Below, piece after piece: positions 1 to 8,412 of a DNA stretch of 64,000 nucleotides. The notes below the pieces were generated by a model that did not search any database, was not told the DNA's origin, and was given only the letters and a program-made list of their open reading frames with translations. Made by a program: the position numbers and the translations under genes. Positions within the stretch are counted from its first letter, which is position 1, and each line of letters begins with the position of its first letter. This DNA is from Rhizobium freirei PRF 81. Lineage in GTDB: Bacteria > Pseudomonadota > Alphaproteobacteria > Rhizobiales > Rhizobiaceae. Where the stretch lies: positions 186,001 through 250,000 of the forward strand of contig NZ_AQHN01000072.1 of assembly GCF_000359745.1 (NCBI RefSeq). The letters are read 5' to 3'.

Positions 1-876
1 TTCGGCGTCAATGCGGCTCTTGAAAGCCAGCAGATCATTCCATGCAAGCCGCTTGTTGATAGGCGCGGTGAGCAATTCCTGCGGATGAAGGCTGGCAATC
101 GCCGGTATGGTTCGGCCAAGAATGCTGATATCCCGCCATTGTCCGCGCAACCCATGAATAGTTTCGGCGCTTCCGAAGAAATGCCGCGCGGTAAAATTGC
201 CGAGCAGCAACAAGGCCTTCGGTTCGGCAAGGGCAATCTGTCGTTCTATGAACGGGCGGCATATCTCGATTTCCGGTGCGGAGGGCGCGCGGTTGCCGGG
301 CGGGCGCCACGGAATGACGTTGGTGAGCAGAATCCCGTCCCGCTGCAAGCTGATAGCGGCCAGCATCTTGTCCAGCAGCTGACCGGCGCGGCCGGCAAAC
401 GGCGTACCTTCCCGATCGTCGTCGGCACTCGGCATCGGGCCGATCACCATGATTCGGCCTTCTGGCGTGCCGCTGGCAAAGATCGTCGAGCGGGCGCTGT
501 TCTTGAGATTGCAGCTGTTGAAGGCTTCGATCGCGGTCTTGAGCTCGCTGAGCGAGCGCGCGCTTTCAGCGGCGAAGCGGGCTTGTTCGACGGCCTGTTC
601 GTCAGGAATAGCAGGCGCATTGCGCGGTGAAGCGGGAGGCGGTGCCACGGCTGGCTTTGCGGACTGACGGCGATCCGGCTGCGCTTTTGCCGTGGGCTGC
701 GGTGCTTCCGGCCGAGGCGCCGCCGCCCTCGCCCCTTGCCGGGCGGCACGCATGGCCTCGAATTCGGCGAAACGATCGACCGGCTCATCTTCCAGCAGCC
801 AGTCGACGCCGGCATCTGCATGAAAATGCAGAAGGGCGGCAAGTTCGGCCGATGTGAGGTCGCTGGCGGAAATCAT
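1..876 (-). CDS. Uracil-DNA glycosylase, family 4/5 type (3' end beyond window)
   Basis: The reading frame runs from an ATG at 876 without a stop to the left edge, so 292 residues are visible and the C-terminus is missing. After an Ala/Pro-rich linker (about residues 45-90) comes the family 4 UDG fold. A phosphate-binding segment (GPMPSADDDREG, then PFAGRAGQLLD) is followed by NVIPWRPPGN, LLLLGNFTARHFFG, and near the edge SLHPQELLTAP before KRLAWNDLLAFK. These are the conserved blocks of iron-sulfur type UDGs, which remove uracil from DNA for base-excision repair. The low-complexity N-terminal extension is common in alphaproteobacterial members annotated as polymerase-related proteins. I did not identify the cluster cysteines with certainty, so the exact subfamily is inferred. 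It lies tail-on to an Hsp70-like gene on the same strand. Confidence 0.85.
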   Translation of the reverse strand, partial: MISASDLTSAELAALLHFHADAGVDWLLEDEPVDRFAEFEAMRAARQGARAAAPRPEAPQPTAKAQPDRRQSAKPAVAPPPASPRNAPAIPDEQAVEQARFAAESARSLSELKTAIEAFNSCNLKNSARSTIFASGTPEGRIMVIGPMPSADDDREGTPFAGRAGQLLDKMLAAISLQRDGILLTNVIPWRPPGNRAPSAPEIEICRPFIERQIALAEPKALLLLGNFTARHFFGSAETIHGLRGQWRDISILGRTIPAIASLHPQELLTAPINKRLAWNDLLAFKSRIDAE

Positions 877-887
877 GAGGGAACTCT

Positions 888-936
888 AGAGCAATTCCAG
901 GAAAAGTGCATAGCGGTTTTCCGTTCGGAATTGCGC
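888..936. repeat. Short palindromic intergenic repeat, copy 1
   Basis: The inverted arms gcaattcc (891-898) and ggaattgc (927-934) enclose an aaaagtgcatagcggtttt core. The same arms and a near-identical core recur at 29168-29211 and, in a more symmetrical form, at 38841-38881. It sits just upstream of the UDG start. It resembles the small mosaic repeats (RIME-like) that are abundant between genes in Rhizobiaceae; that family assignment is from memory. Confidence 0.7.
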
Positions 937-1029
937 GAAAAAAAGATAGAGCCTTTCGCGATTCGAAGAAAAGCGAAGGGATTCTAGCCAAAGCGGCGCG
1001 GGAACGAAAGGGTGAGGGAGCCCGCTATC

Positions 1030-2319
1030 TCACGCCGTCCACTGGCCGATGTCCTCGCGCTCGCCGATCAGGGCAAGACCATGGGCGATCGACAGCAACT
1101 CGCCGCCGGTCTCGATGCGCTCCTGGCCGAAACGTTCCGTGAAGATGCGGCGTACTGCCGGCACGAAGGACGTGCCGCCGGTTAGGAACACCTTGTCGAT
1201 GGCGTCGGGCGACGTGTTCGTGGTGGTCAGTACGTCGTCGAGGGCGCCTTCGATACGGGCGAGATCCTCGGCAATCCACGTTTCGAAATCGGCGCGGCGA
1301 ACGTGCCGACGGCCGGCCTTGCCGAGCGGCGGGAAGCTGAATTCCGCCTCCTCCTCGGCGGAAAGCGCCATCTTCGTCGCCGATACGGCCTGATAGAGCG
1401 GATAGCCTTCATCATGCTCGACGAGATCGATAAAGGTCTCGAGCTTTTCGGGCTCCAGGCTGCTGCGCACCAGCGTCTTCAGATCGGCATATTCGCGCGA
1501 GGTCTTGAAGATCGAGAGCTGGTTCCAGCGGCCGAAATTGGCGTAATAGGAGGAGGGCATTTCCAGCAGCTTGTCGAAGCTCTTGAAGAAGCTGCCCTTG
1601 CCGATAGCCGGCGAGACGATGTTGTCGATCATCCGGAAATCGAAATGATCGCCGGCGATACCCACACCGGAATGGCCGATGGGAGTAGCCGTGAGCTTTC
1701 CGGCGATGGTCTCGAAGCGGATGAGGGAATAGTCCGTCGTACCGCCGCCGAAGTCGGCCACCAGCACGGTCGCATCCTTCTTCAGGTTCTGCGCGAAGTA
1801 GAAGGCGGCGGCCACCGGCTCGTAGACATAGTGAATTTCGGGGAAGCCGAAGCGGGCCAGCGCGGCATTGTAGCGCTCCGTCGCGAGCGCCGGATCCGGG
1901 TTGGCTCCAGCGAAATGAACGGGCCGGCCGGTGACGATCCGGGAAACGTCGCCCGGCCAGCCCTCTCCGGCATAGGCGCGCAGCCGCCGCACGAAAATCT
2001 CCATCAGATCTTCGAAGCTGTGGCGCTTGGCGAAGATCAGCGTGCCCTGAAAGAGCGCGCTTGCGGCAAAGGTCTTGATCGATTGCAGGAAGCGGCAATC
2101 GCCGGGATTGTCGATGAACTGGCGGATGGCCGCATGCCCGGCCTCGACCTTCAGCGCTGCCGCTCCAAGCCCGGGGTCCTTCATGAAGGAAAGCGCCGTG
2201 CGCATGCTGTCTGCCGTACCTGTCGCACTGCTGAAGGCGACCGATTGCGTCGCGCGTCCATCGGCCATCGCCAGGACCGTATTCGTGGTGCCGAAGTCGA
2301 AACCAAGCGCCCGAGCCAT
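1030..2319 (-). CDS. Hsp70-family ATPase without substrate-binding domain (YegD-like)
   Basis: The 429-residue protein begins with the Hsp70/actin phosphate-1 motif DFGTTNT (residues 8-14). It has the second phosphate loop VADFGGGTTDYS and ends with the adenosine motif FLTGGTSFVPAVRRIF. It stops after the nucleotide-binding domain, so the peptide-binding and lid domains of DnaK are absent, as in the YegD family. The ATG at 2319 is preferred over one 78 bases upstream because a ggaaggga ribosome-binding site precedes it and the ATPase fold starts immediately. The role in the cell is unknown; no DnaJ or GrpE partner is adjacent. Confidence 0.85.
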   Translation of the reverse strand: MARALGFDFGTTNTVLAMADGRATQSVAFSSATGTADSMRTALSFMKDPGLGAAALKVEAGHAAIRQFIDNPGDCRFLQSIKTFAASALFQGTLIFAKRHSFEDLMEIFVRRLRAYAGEGWPGDVSRIVTGRPVHFAGANPDPALATERYNAALARFGFPEIHYVYEPVAAAFYFAQNLKKDATVLVADFGGGTTDYSLIRFETIAGKLTATPIGHSGVGIAGDHFDFRMIDNIVSPAIGKGSFFKSFDKLLEMPSSYYANFGRWNQLSIFKTSREYADLKTLVRSSLEPEKLETFIDLVEHDEGYPLYQAVSATKMALSAEEEAEFSFPPLGKAGRRHVRRADFETWIAEDLARIEGALDDVLTTTNTSPDAIDKVFLTGGTSFVPAVRRIFTERFGQERIETGGELLSIAHGLALIGEREDIGQWTA

Positions 2320-2523
2320 GCCCGCACTCCCTTCCGTCGAAATTGTATGGATTGGGGCAAAGCCCCTTATGAGGCGCAAGGCGTGCCCTTGTCGCAAAGA
2401 GGGCGCGTCATGACATGGCCGGACTTCAAGTTCAAGACGTGAAGGGGGTTTTATTTTCCCCTGCAGCAGATCCGTCGGCTACGCCACCGCATGTGATGTG
2501 CTTCGGCCCTCTCGCAAATGAAA

Positions 2524-2543
2524 CGGGCGCCTTTCGGCGCCCG
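2524..2543 (-). terminator. Terminator after RND operon
   Basis: cgggcgcc and ggcgcccg form an 8-bp GC stem with a ttt-c loop. Read on the minus strand it is followed by a short T run, just past the stop of the transporter gene. Confidence 0.7.
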
Positions 2544-2548
2544 CCATA

Positions 2549-5500
2549 TCATTCCGCGGCAATGGCTGTCGGCGGCTCCTTGTGATGCGGGTCCTTGTCC
2601 TTGCGCTTGCCGAAGCGGGCAAGGAAATCGTTCAGGCGGTTCATCTCAAGGAAGATGACCGGCGTGATGAACAGCGTCAGGATCTGCGAAACCACCAGGC
2701 CGCCGACCACTGCGATACCGAGCGGTTGACGCAGCTCCGAGCTCGCGCCGCCGCCGAGTGCGATTGGCAGGGCACCGAGCAGGGCGCAGAAGGTCGTCAT
2801 CATGATCGGGCGGAAACGACGGATACAAGCCTCGTGGATCGCTTCCGCCGGCGACATGCCCGTGGTCGAGCGCAAAGTTTCGAGCGCCACGTCGATCATC
2901 ATGATCGCGTTTTTCTTCACGATACCGATCAGCATCAGCAAGCCGATCAGCGCGATGATCGACAGGTCGAAGCCGAAGATCTTGAGGGCAAGCAGCGCTC
3001 CGAGAGCGGCAGCCGGCAGACCGGAGAGAATGGTCAGCGGATGGATGAAGCTCTCGTAGAGAACGCCCAGAACCACGTAGATCGTCAGCACCGCGGCCAG
3101 GATCAGATAAGGCGTGCTGCCCTGCGACTGCTGGAAGATCTGTGCCGTGCCGCCATAGGACGTGAAGACGTCCGCTGGCATGTTGAGATCCTTCTTGATC
3201 TGCTCAATCTGCGCCGTGGCATCGCCGAGAGCCTCGCCGGCCGGCAGGTTGAAGGAGACGGTGGTCGAAACGAGCTGGCCGGTCTGGTTGATGGTGACGG
3301 GGCCGGTCGTGCGTTCGACATGGGCGAAGTTGGACAGCGGAACGAGAACGCCGTTTGCAGAGGCGATCCGGACTTCCTGCAGCCTCTGATCATCCCAGGG
3401 CTTGGAGGTGTCGAACTCGACGATGACATTGTAGCTGTCGCCGGTCGACTGAATCTGCGCGGCGTTGTAACCGCCGAAGCCTTCCTCGAGCGACGTGCGC
3501 AACTGATTGTTGCTGATGCCGTAGGCCGAGGCCTTTTCCGTGTCGACGACGATATTGGCCTGCAGGGCGTTGTTCTGGGCATCGGAGGCGACGTCCGTGA
3601 AGCGCGGATCGCGCCGCATCTCGTCTTCGATCTTGCCGGCCCAGAGGTTCGTCTGGTCGGCGCTCAGGGCCTGAACGACGAGCTGATACTGGCTGGCCGT
3701 CTGGCGGCCGCCAAAGCGCAGGCTCTGCTGCGGTGTGATATAGGCCTTGAGGCCGGCAATCTTGCTGATGCTGCCGCGCAGTTCCCGCAGGGTCTGATCC
3801 AAGGGCTCGCGTTGATCCTTCGGTTTCAATTCGACATACATGGTGCCGTTGTTGAGCGGCTGGCGCGCATTGCCGCCGACGATGGACATGACGTGGGCGA
3901 CGGCCGAGTTCTGCTTGACGAGCGCGGCTGCCTGGTTCTGCAGATCCTGCATCGCCGGGTAGGAAATATCCTGCCGGGCCTGCGTCGAAATCGTCAGGCG
4001 GCCGATGTCTTCGGTCGGGAAGAAGCTGGCCGGCAATACCATGAACAGGTAGGCCGAGAGAGCGACGGAGGCGAGGAAGCTCATCAGCACCGTACCGCGA
4101 TGGCGCAGACACCAGGCAACGCCCCTGTCATAACCGCGCTGAGTCCAGTCGAAGCCTTTGTTGAAGAGACGCACCGGATAAGGCGCGTCGTCATGGCCGG
4201 CCGACAGGCGGGAGCTCAGCATCGGGGTGACGGTGAGCGATACGATCGCCGAGGATACGATCGCGATGGCGACGACCATACCGAATTCGTTGAAGATGCG
4301 CCCGACGACGCCGCCCATCAGCAGGATCGGAATGAAGACGGCGATCAGCGAGATCGACATCGAGATGATGGTATAGCTGACTTCGGCCGACCCCTTCAGC
4401 GCCGCCTCGAGCACCGGCATGCCTTCCTCGACATGCCGCAATATGTTCTCGAGCATGACGATGGCATCGTCCACCACAAGGCCGACCGCAAGCGTCAATC
4501 CGAGCAGAGAGATGTTATCGATACTGTATCCGAGCACATACATCATGCCGAAGGTCGCAACCAGCGACAGCGGCACGGCAAGGCCTGGAATAATCGTTGC
4601 CGTGACGTGGCCGGTGAAGAGATAGATCACCAGCACGACAAGGCCGATCGTCAGCAGCAGCGTGAACTTCACGTCCGAGATCGCATCACGGATCGGCTGG
4701 GCCGAATCGTTCATGACGATGGTCTTTACCGATGCCGGAATTTCCGCATGCAGCTGCGGCAGCTTGGCGTTGATGGCATCGACGACATCGACGGTGTTGG
4801 CGTCCGGCTGTCGCTGGATGGCGAGAATGATCGCCCGCTTGCCGTCGTACCAGGAGCCGGTATTGATGTTCTGCACGCTGTCCTGAACGTCGGCGACATC
4901 GCTCAGATGGATCGGCGCGCCCTTCGGATTCGCGATGACGAGCGAGCGGAATTCCGCGGCATTGGTGCGCTGTGTATTGGCATTGATGGTCATGCTCTGC
5001 GAATTGTTTTGCAGAGTGCCGACCGGGACCTGGCTATTGGCGGTCACGAGCGCGCTGTTGACGGTGTCGATGCCGATGCCGCGATTTTGCAGCTTGGCGG
5101 GGTCGACCTCGACGCGCACCGCGTAGGTTTGTGCGCCGAAAACAGTCACTTCGGCAACGCCGGGAAGCGTCGACAGCGATGGTGAGATGATGTCCTCGGC
5201 GATTTCGTCGAGCTTGCTGCGCGGCATGGTATCGCTCTGCACGGCAAGCAGCATGACCGGCGCATCGGCGGGGTTGGTCTTGCGGTAGCTCGGCGGCGTC
5301 GTCAGATTGTCTGGCAGCTGCCGTGTCGCGTGCGAGATCGCCGCCTGAACGTCGGCGGCCGCGGCATCGATATTGCGGTTGAGATCGAACTGCAGGACGA
5401 CGCTGGTATTGCCGAGCGAGTTGGTCGACGAGATTTCACTAATGCCCGGGATCGTTTCGAACTGCTTGATCAGCGGCGTCGAAACCGATGTCGCCATCGT

Positions 5501-5668
5501 TTGCGGCGAGGCGCCGCTCAACTGCGCGGTGACGTTAATGGTCGGGAAATCGACCTGCGGCAACGCCGCGACGGGCACGAGCTGATAACCCGCCATGCCC
5601 GCCAGGACCACGCCCAAGGCCAGAAGCGTCGTCGCGACCGGCCGCCTGATACAGAAACTGGGTATCAT
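2549..5668 (-). CDS. RND multidrug efflux permease, MdtB/MdtC (AcrB) family
   Basis: This 1039-residue inner-membrane proton antiporter has the standard length of the hydrophobe/amphiphile RND family. It starts with MIPSFCIRRPVATTLL and the first transmembrane helix. After a large periplasmic loop it shows the TM4 motif GLVVDDAIVMLEN with the paired aspartates used for proton relay. A second loop and a second set of helices follow (GIVKKNAIMMIDVA near TM10). The opening residues are closest in style to MdtB/MdtC. Enterobacteria carry two such permeases in tandem, but only one is present here. Its start overlaps the stop of the adaptor gene by four bases (ATGA), which indicates coupled translation. 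No outer-membrane channel gene is adjacent. Confidence 0.95.
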   Translation of the reverse strand: MIPSFCIRRPVATTLLALGVVLAGMAGYQLVPVAALPQVDFPTINVTAQLSGASPQTMATSVSTPLIKQFETIPGISEISSTNSLGNTSVVLQFDLNRNIDAAAADVQAAISHATRQLPDNLTTPPSYRKTNPADAPVMLLAVQSDTMPRSKLDEIAEDIISPSLSTLPGVAEVTVFGAQTYAVRVEVDPAKLQNRGIGIDTVNSALVTANSQVPVGTLQNNSQSMTINANTQRTNAAEFRSLVIANPKGAPIHLSDVADVQDSVQNINTGSWYDGKRAIILAIQRQPDANTVDVVDAINAKLPQLHAEIPASVKTIVMNDSAQPIRDAISDVKFTLLLTIGLVVLVIYLFTGHVTATIIPGLAVPLSLVATFGMMYVLGYSIDNISLLGLTLAVGLVVDDAIVMLENILRHVEEGMPVLEAALKGSAEVSYTIISMSISLIAVFIPILLMGGVVGRIFNEFGMVVAIAIVSSAIVSLTVTPMLSSRLSAGHDDAPYPVRLFNKGFDWTQRGYDRGVAWCLRHRGTVLMSFLASVALSAYLFMVLPASFFPTEDIGRLTISTQARQDISYPAMQDLQNQAAALVKQNSAVAHVMSIVGGNARQPLNNGTMYVELKPKDQREPLDQTLRELRGSISKIAGLKAYITPQQSLRFGGRQTASQYQLVVQALSADQTNLWAGKIEDEMRRDPRFTDVASDAQNNALQANIVVDTEKASAYGISNNQLRTSLEEGFGGYNAAQIQSTGDSYNVIVEFDTSKPWDDQRLQEVRIASANGVLVPLSNFAHVERTTGPVTINQTGQLVSTTVSFNLPAGEALGDATAQIEQIKKDLNMPADVFTSYGGTAQIFQQSQGSTPYLILAAVLTIYVVLGVLYESFIHPLTILSGLPAAALGALLALKIFGFDLSIIALIGLLMLIGIVKKNAIMMIDVALETLRSTTGMSPAEAIHEACIRRFRPIMMTTFCALLGALPIALGGGASSELRQPLGIAVVGGLVVSQILTLFITPVIFLEMNRLNDFLARFGKRKDKDPHHKEPPTAIAAE

Positions 5669-6906
5669 TGCTGCGCTCCGACGGAGATCGTTTCGGTTTT
5701 CTGCCCCGACTGATCGTCAGCCGAAGCAAGTTTCTGCGGTGCGGCGTCGCTGAATTGTTCGACGACGTTCTGGCCGTCGTTCAACTGCACCTGTCCTTCG
5801 GTAACGACATGATCGCCTTCCGCAAGGCCCTTGGCGAGAGCGGTGAATCCGCCGTTCTGCCGCGCCACGGTGACAGGGGTCATATGCACCTTGTTGTCCT
5901 TGACGACATAGGCGAAGAAGCCGTCCGGTCCTGGGCTGATCGCAACCGTGGGGGCGACGATGACGGGCTGGTTGTCGTTGAAATGCACGACGATGTTGAC
6001 CGACTGGCCGGGCCAGATGGCGCCGTTGGCATTGTCGAACTTCGCCTTGGCAAGAATGGTGCCGGAGGCGGCATCGACCTGGTTGTCATAGAAGCTCATC
6101 GCACCCTGGCGCGATTTGCCTTCCGCGGACCGCGGCACTGTGCTGACCGGCACGGCGCCTGCCTGCATGGCCTCTTCGAGCTCGCGGAGGTGGCTCTCCT
6201 GCAGATGGAACTTCACATAGATCGGATTGTATTGCGCGATCGAAACGATGGCCGTTCCTGCGCTGACATAGGCGCCGACGCTGAGCTGCACGTTGCCGAG
6301 GCGACCGTCATAGGGCGCGCGGATTTCGGTGTGTTCCAGAAGCACCTGATCGGATGCGAGCTGCGCCTTGTCGCCGTTGACCGTGGCGACTGCGGTATCG
6401 CGCGCGGCGACCGCCTGGTCGACGGTCTGCTGCGTGCCGGCATTGTTGAGCAGGCTCTTGGCGCGGGTGAGGGCTGTCTCTGCCGCCGTCAGCGTCGCCT
6501 GATCCTTGGCCAGCGTCGCCTGATCCTTTTCGACCGTGGCCTGTGCGGTGCGGGCATCGAGCTTGGCAATGAGGTCGCCGGCCTTGACCATGGCGCCGTC
6601 CTGCGCCTCGACCTCTACGATGAGCCCGGCTTCCTGGGCTGCGATCGTCGTCGTATCCTGTGCGTCGGCCCAGCCGGTGGCCGTCACGTCGTTCGGCAGC
6701 GCTCTCTTCACAACGGCAACCGTTTTGACGGCGGTGGGACCGGAATCGCGCTTGCGGCCACTTGCCTGTGTCGTCTTGCTGCTGCTCTTGGTGTCTGCGG
6801 AGGCCTTATCAACAAATGTGGAGAGAAAAGGAATACGATCGCGGTAGCCCCAGGCAAAAAGGGCTGCAACGACAAGAAGGCCGAGGGGAAGCCAAAATTT
6901 TTTCAT
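5665..6906 (-). CDS. RND efflux periplasmic adaptor (membrane fusion protein), MdtA-like
   Basis: A 413-residue adaptor that would link the downstream RND permease to an outer-membrane channel. It has an N-terminal membrane anchor (about residues 5-20). A lipoyl half-domain (GLIVEVEAQDGAMVKAGDLIAKLD) is followed by an alanine-rich alpha-hairpin (about 115-185), the second lipoyl half (IRAPYDGRLGNVQLSVGAYV), and beta-barrel and membrane-proximal domains. The hairpin region contains short duplicated segments (DQATLAKDQATL). It is the first gene of the operon, and its stop codon overlaps the permease start. No TetR or LysR regulator lies upstream. Confidence 0.93.
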   Translation of the reverse strand: MKKFWLPLGLLVVAALFAWGYRDRIPFLSTFVDKASADTKSSSKTTQASGRKRDSGPTAVKTVAVVKRALPNDVTATGWADAQDTTTIAAQEAGLIVEVEAQDGAMVKAGDLIAKLDARTAQATVEKDQATLAKDQATLTAAETALTRAKSLLNNAGTQQTVDQAVAARDTAVATVNGDKAQLASDQVLLEHTEIRAPYDGRLGNVQLSVGAYVSAGTAIVSIAQYNPIYVKFHLQESHLRELEEAMQAGAVPVSTVPRSAEGKSRQGAMSFYDNQVDAASGTILAKAKFDNANGAIWPGQSVNIVVHFNDNQPVIVAPTVAISPGPDGFFAYVVKDNKVHMTPVTVARQNGGFTALAKGLAEGDHVVTEGQVQLNDGQNVVEQFSDAAPQKLASADDQSGQKTETISVGAQQ

Positions 6907-7330
6907 ATTAAAGAACCGGTCAAAGCGAGTTGCAGAAAGCGCGATGACTTTGAGGTGTACTTATTGCGCCGCACAACAAAGACGAGCTTCGCCGCAATCC
7001 ATCACATCGCCGTTACCGCTAACGTTCGGTAATTCTGTCCCTATAACGTGAATTGGTGAACGCTGATCCAGTGCAATTTACCACAGTTCGGCGGGACGAA
7101 AAATTAAAGCTTGGAAAGCTTTCGCATTGCCTCGAATTGTGCGGCGCAGCAAACGGTCAAATGACTATTTTTTATTGCCGTTATGTAATAATTGGACGGC
7201 AGAGCATGCCTATACAGCATTTATAGTGGAGAGATGGGTCGCAAAGCTCATGGCGGCCGCTTTCATCGCTCACGCAATTGTGTTGTCGGACCCTGTTTAC
7301 AAGGGTCCGCTCTTCGGTCGTGCGACGACT
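6907..7330. other. Gene-free stretch upstream of the RND operon
   Basis: This 424-bp, comparatively AT-rich spacer must contain the efflux operon promoter. The only obvious structure is a small inverted repeat around aagcttggaaagctt (near 7108). No regulator gene or convincing small ORF was found; the open frames here have poor starts and no recognisable domains. Confidence 0.5.
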
Positions 7331-8119
7331 TCAAAGAGCGCGCGCCGCGCCGCCGTCGCAGCGGACCATCGTTCCCGTCACATAGCTTGCCGGTTCGCTG
7401 CACAGAAAGGCGGCCGTCGCTGCGAATTCCTCGATGCGCCCATAGCGGCCGGCCGGAATGCGCTGCTGACGCTCGGCGCTGATATCTTCCAGGCTTTTGC
7501 CGCTGCGCTTGGCCGCGGCCGCGTCGAGGTCTGCCAGCCGGTCGGTGGCGATGCTGCCGGGCAGAAGCATGTTCACGGTGATCCCATGCGCCGCCACCTC
7601 GCCGGCCAGTGTCTTGCTCCAGCCGACGAGAGCAGGGCGCAGCGTATTGGAGAGTGCCAGATTGGGGATCGGCTCGATGACGCCGGAGGAGGCGACGGTG
7701 AGGATGCGTCCCCAGCCTTGAGCCTTCATGCTCGGCAGCAACGTGTTGGTCAGGCTGATGATCCGGGCGACCATGGAGAAGAAGTAGGTTTCCAGCCGGT
7801 CGGCGGTGATGTCTTCCGCCGTTCCGGGTGTCGGGCCGCCGCTGTTGTTGACGAGAATGTCGATGCCGCCGAGCTTCTCGGTCACGGCCCTGCTGACTGT
7901 CTCGACGAAGTTCTCGTCGCTGAGATCCGCCCAGACCCAGTCGGCCCGGCCTTTGCCTTCGGCATTGATGGCCTTGCAATTGCTGTCAAGCCGTTCTCCG
8001 CTGCGGCCGCAGAGAAGGACGTTTACGCCCTCTCGCGCCAGCGCAACGGCGATGCCATGCCCCAGGCCCTTGGACGAGGCGAGCACCAGTGCACGTTTCC
8101 CATCAATCTGAAGATCCAT
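7331..8119 (-). CDS. Atypical SDR-family protein (3-oxoacyl-ACP reductase-like) lacking the catalytic Tyr/Lys
   Basis: The 262-residue Rossmann-fold protein has the cofactor loop ASSKGLGHGIA (residues 14-24) and the NNSGG variant of the NNAG motif (91-95). The catalytic-region Ser is at 144-145. Where classical SDRs have Y-x3-K it reads SNTLR (157-161), so both catalytic residues are replaced. The C-terminal GxxxR/CDGG region is intact. This matches a beta-ketoacyl-reductase-like SDR subgroup whose members lack the tyrosine. The ATG at 8119 is preferred over 8125 and a GTG at 8128 because gaaggg lies 8 bases before it. It is divergent from ETF-QO. The substrate is unknown, and ordinary dehydrogenase activity is doubtful. 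Confidence 0.82.
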   Translation of the reverse strand: MDLQIDGKRALVLASSKGLGHGIAVALAREGVNVLLCGRSGERLDSNCKAINAEGKGRADWVWADLSDENFVETVSRAVTEKLGGIDILVNNSGGPTPGTAEDITADRLETYFFSMVARIISLTNTLLPSMKAQGWGRILTVASSGVIEPIPNLALSNTLRPALVGWSKTLAGEVAAHGITVNMLLPGSIATDRLADLDAAAAKRSGKSLEDISAERQQRIPAGRYGRIEEFAATAAFLCSEPASYVTGTMVRCDGGAARAL

Positions 8120-8227
8120 GTTCATCACCCTTCATTCTATTCGGAACTCTCGACGCATACTTATAGAGCGCCACAGACCGCCTTTGAAAGCTCTACCGGG
8201 GTAGACGTCGCAAATGCGATCAAAATA

Positions 8228-8243
8228 TTGACGTTAACGTAAA
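8228..8243. promoter_or_regulatory. LiuR-like (MerR-family) operator upstream of ETF-QO
   Basis: ttgacgttaacgtaaa is a 16-bp near-palindrome with one mismatched pair. It fits the TTKACGTWWACGTMAA-type motif described for LiuR, the MerR-family regulator of branched-chain amino acid and fatty acid breakdown. ETF-QO is a logical target. The match is from memory, not from a motif scan. Confidence 0.5.
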
Positions 8244-8412
8244 GGTAATTTAACTTGATCGTCGCGTTGGGTGAATTGGAGGATTGCCTGTCGCTTCCCG
8301 GCTCGACAATCCCTTTCCATTTTGACAAGAGATATCTGAAACGGGGAAGATACCCAAAGGGGATGGGGCTGCGATCCAACAGAGTGGGATGCCGGCCAAG
8401 CGGAGAGAGTGA

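Noticed and set aside
2582-5185. 867-codon open frame on the plus strand opposite the RND permease
   Set aside because: It is an antisense shadow of a clear RND gene, rich in Arg/Asp/His with no domain and typical of GC-rich codon bias.
5668-7032. 454-codon plus-strand frame opposite the efflux adaptor
   Set aside because: It mirrors the adaptor gene's codon bias; the opposite strand has all the lipoyl and hairpin motifs.
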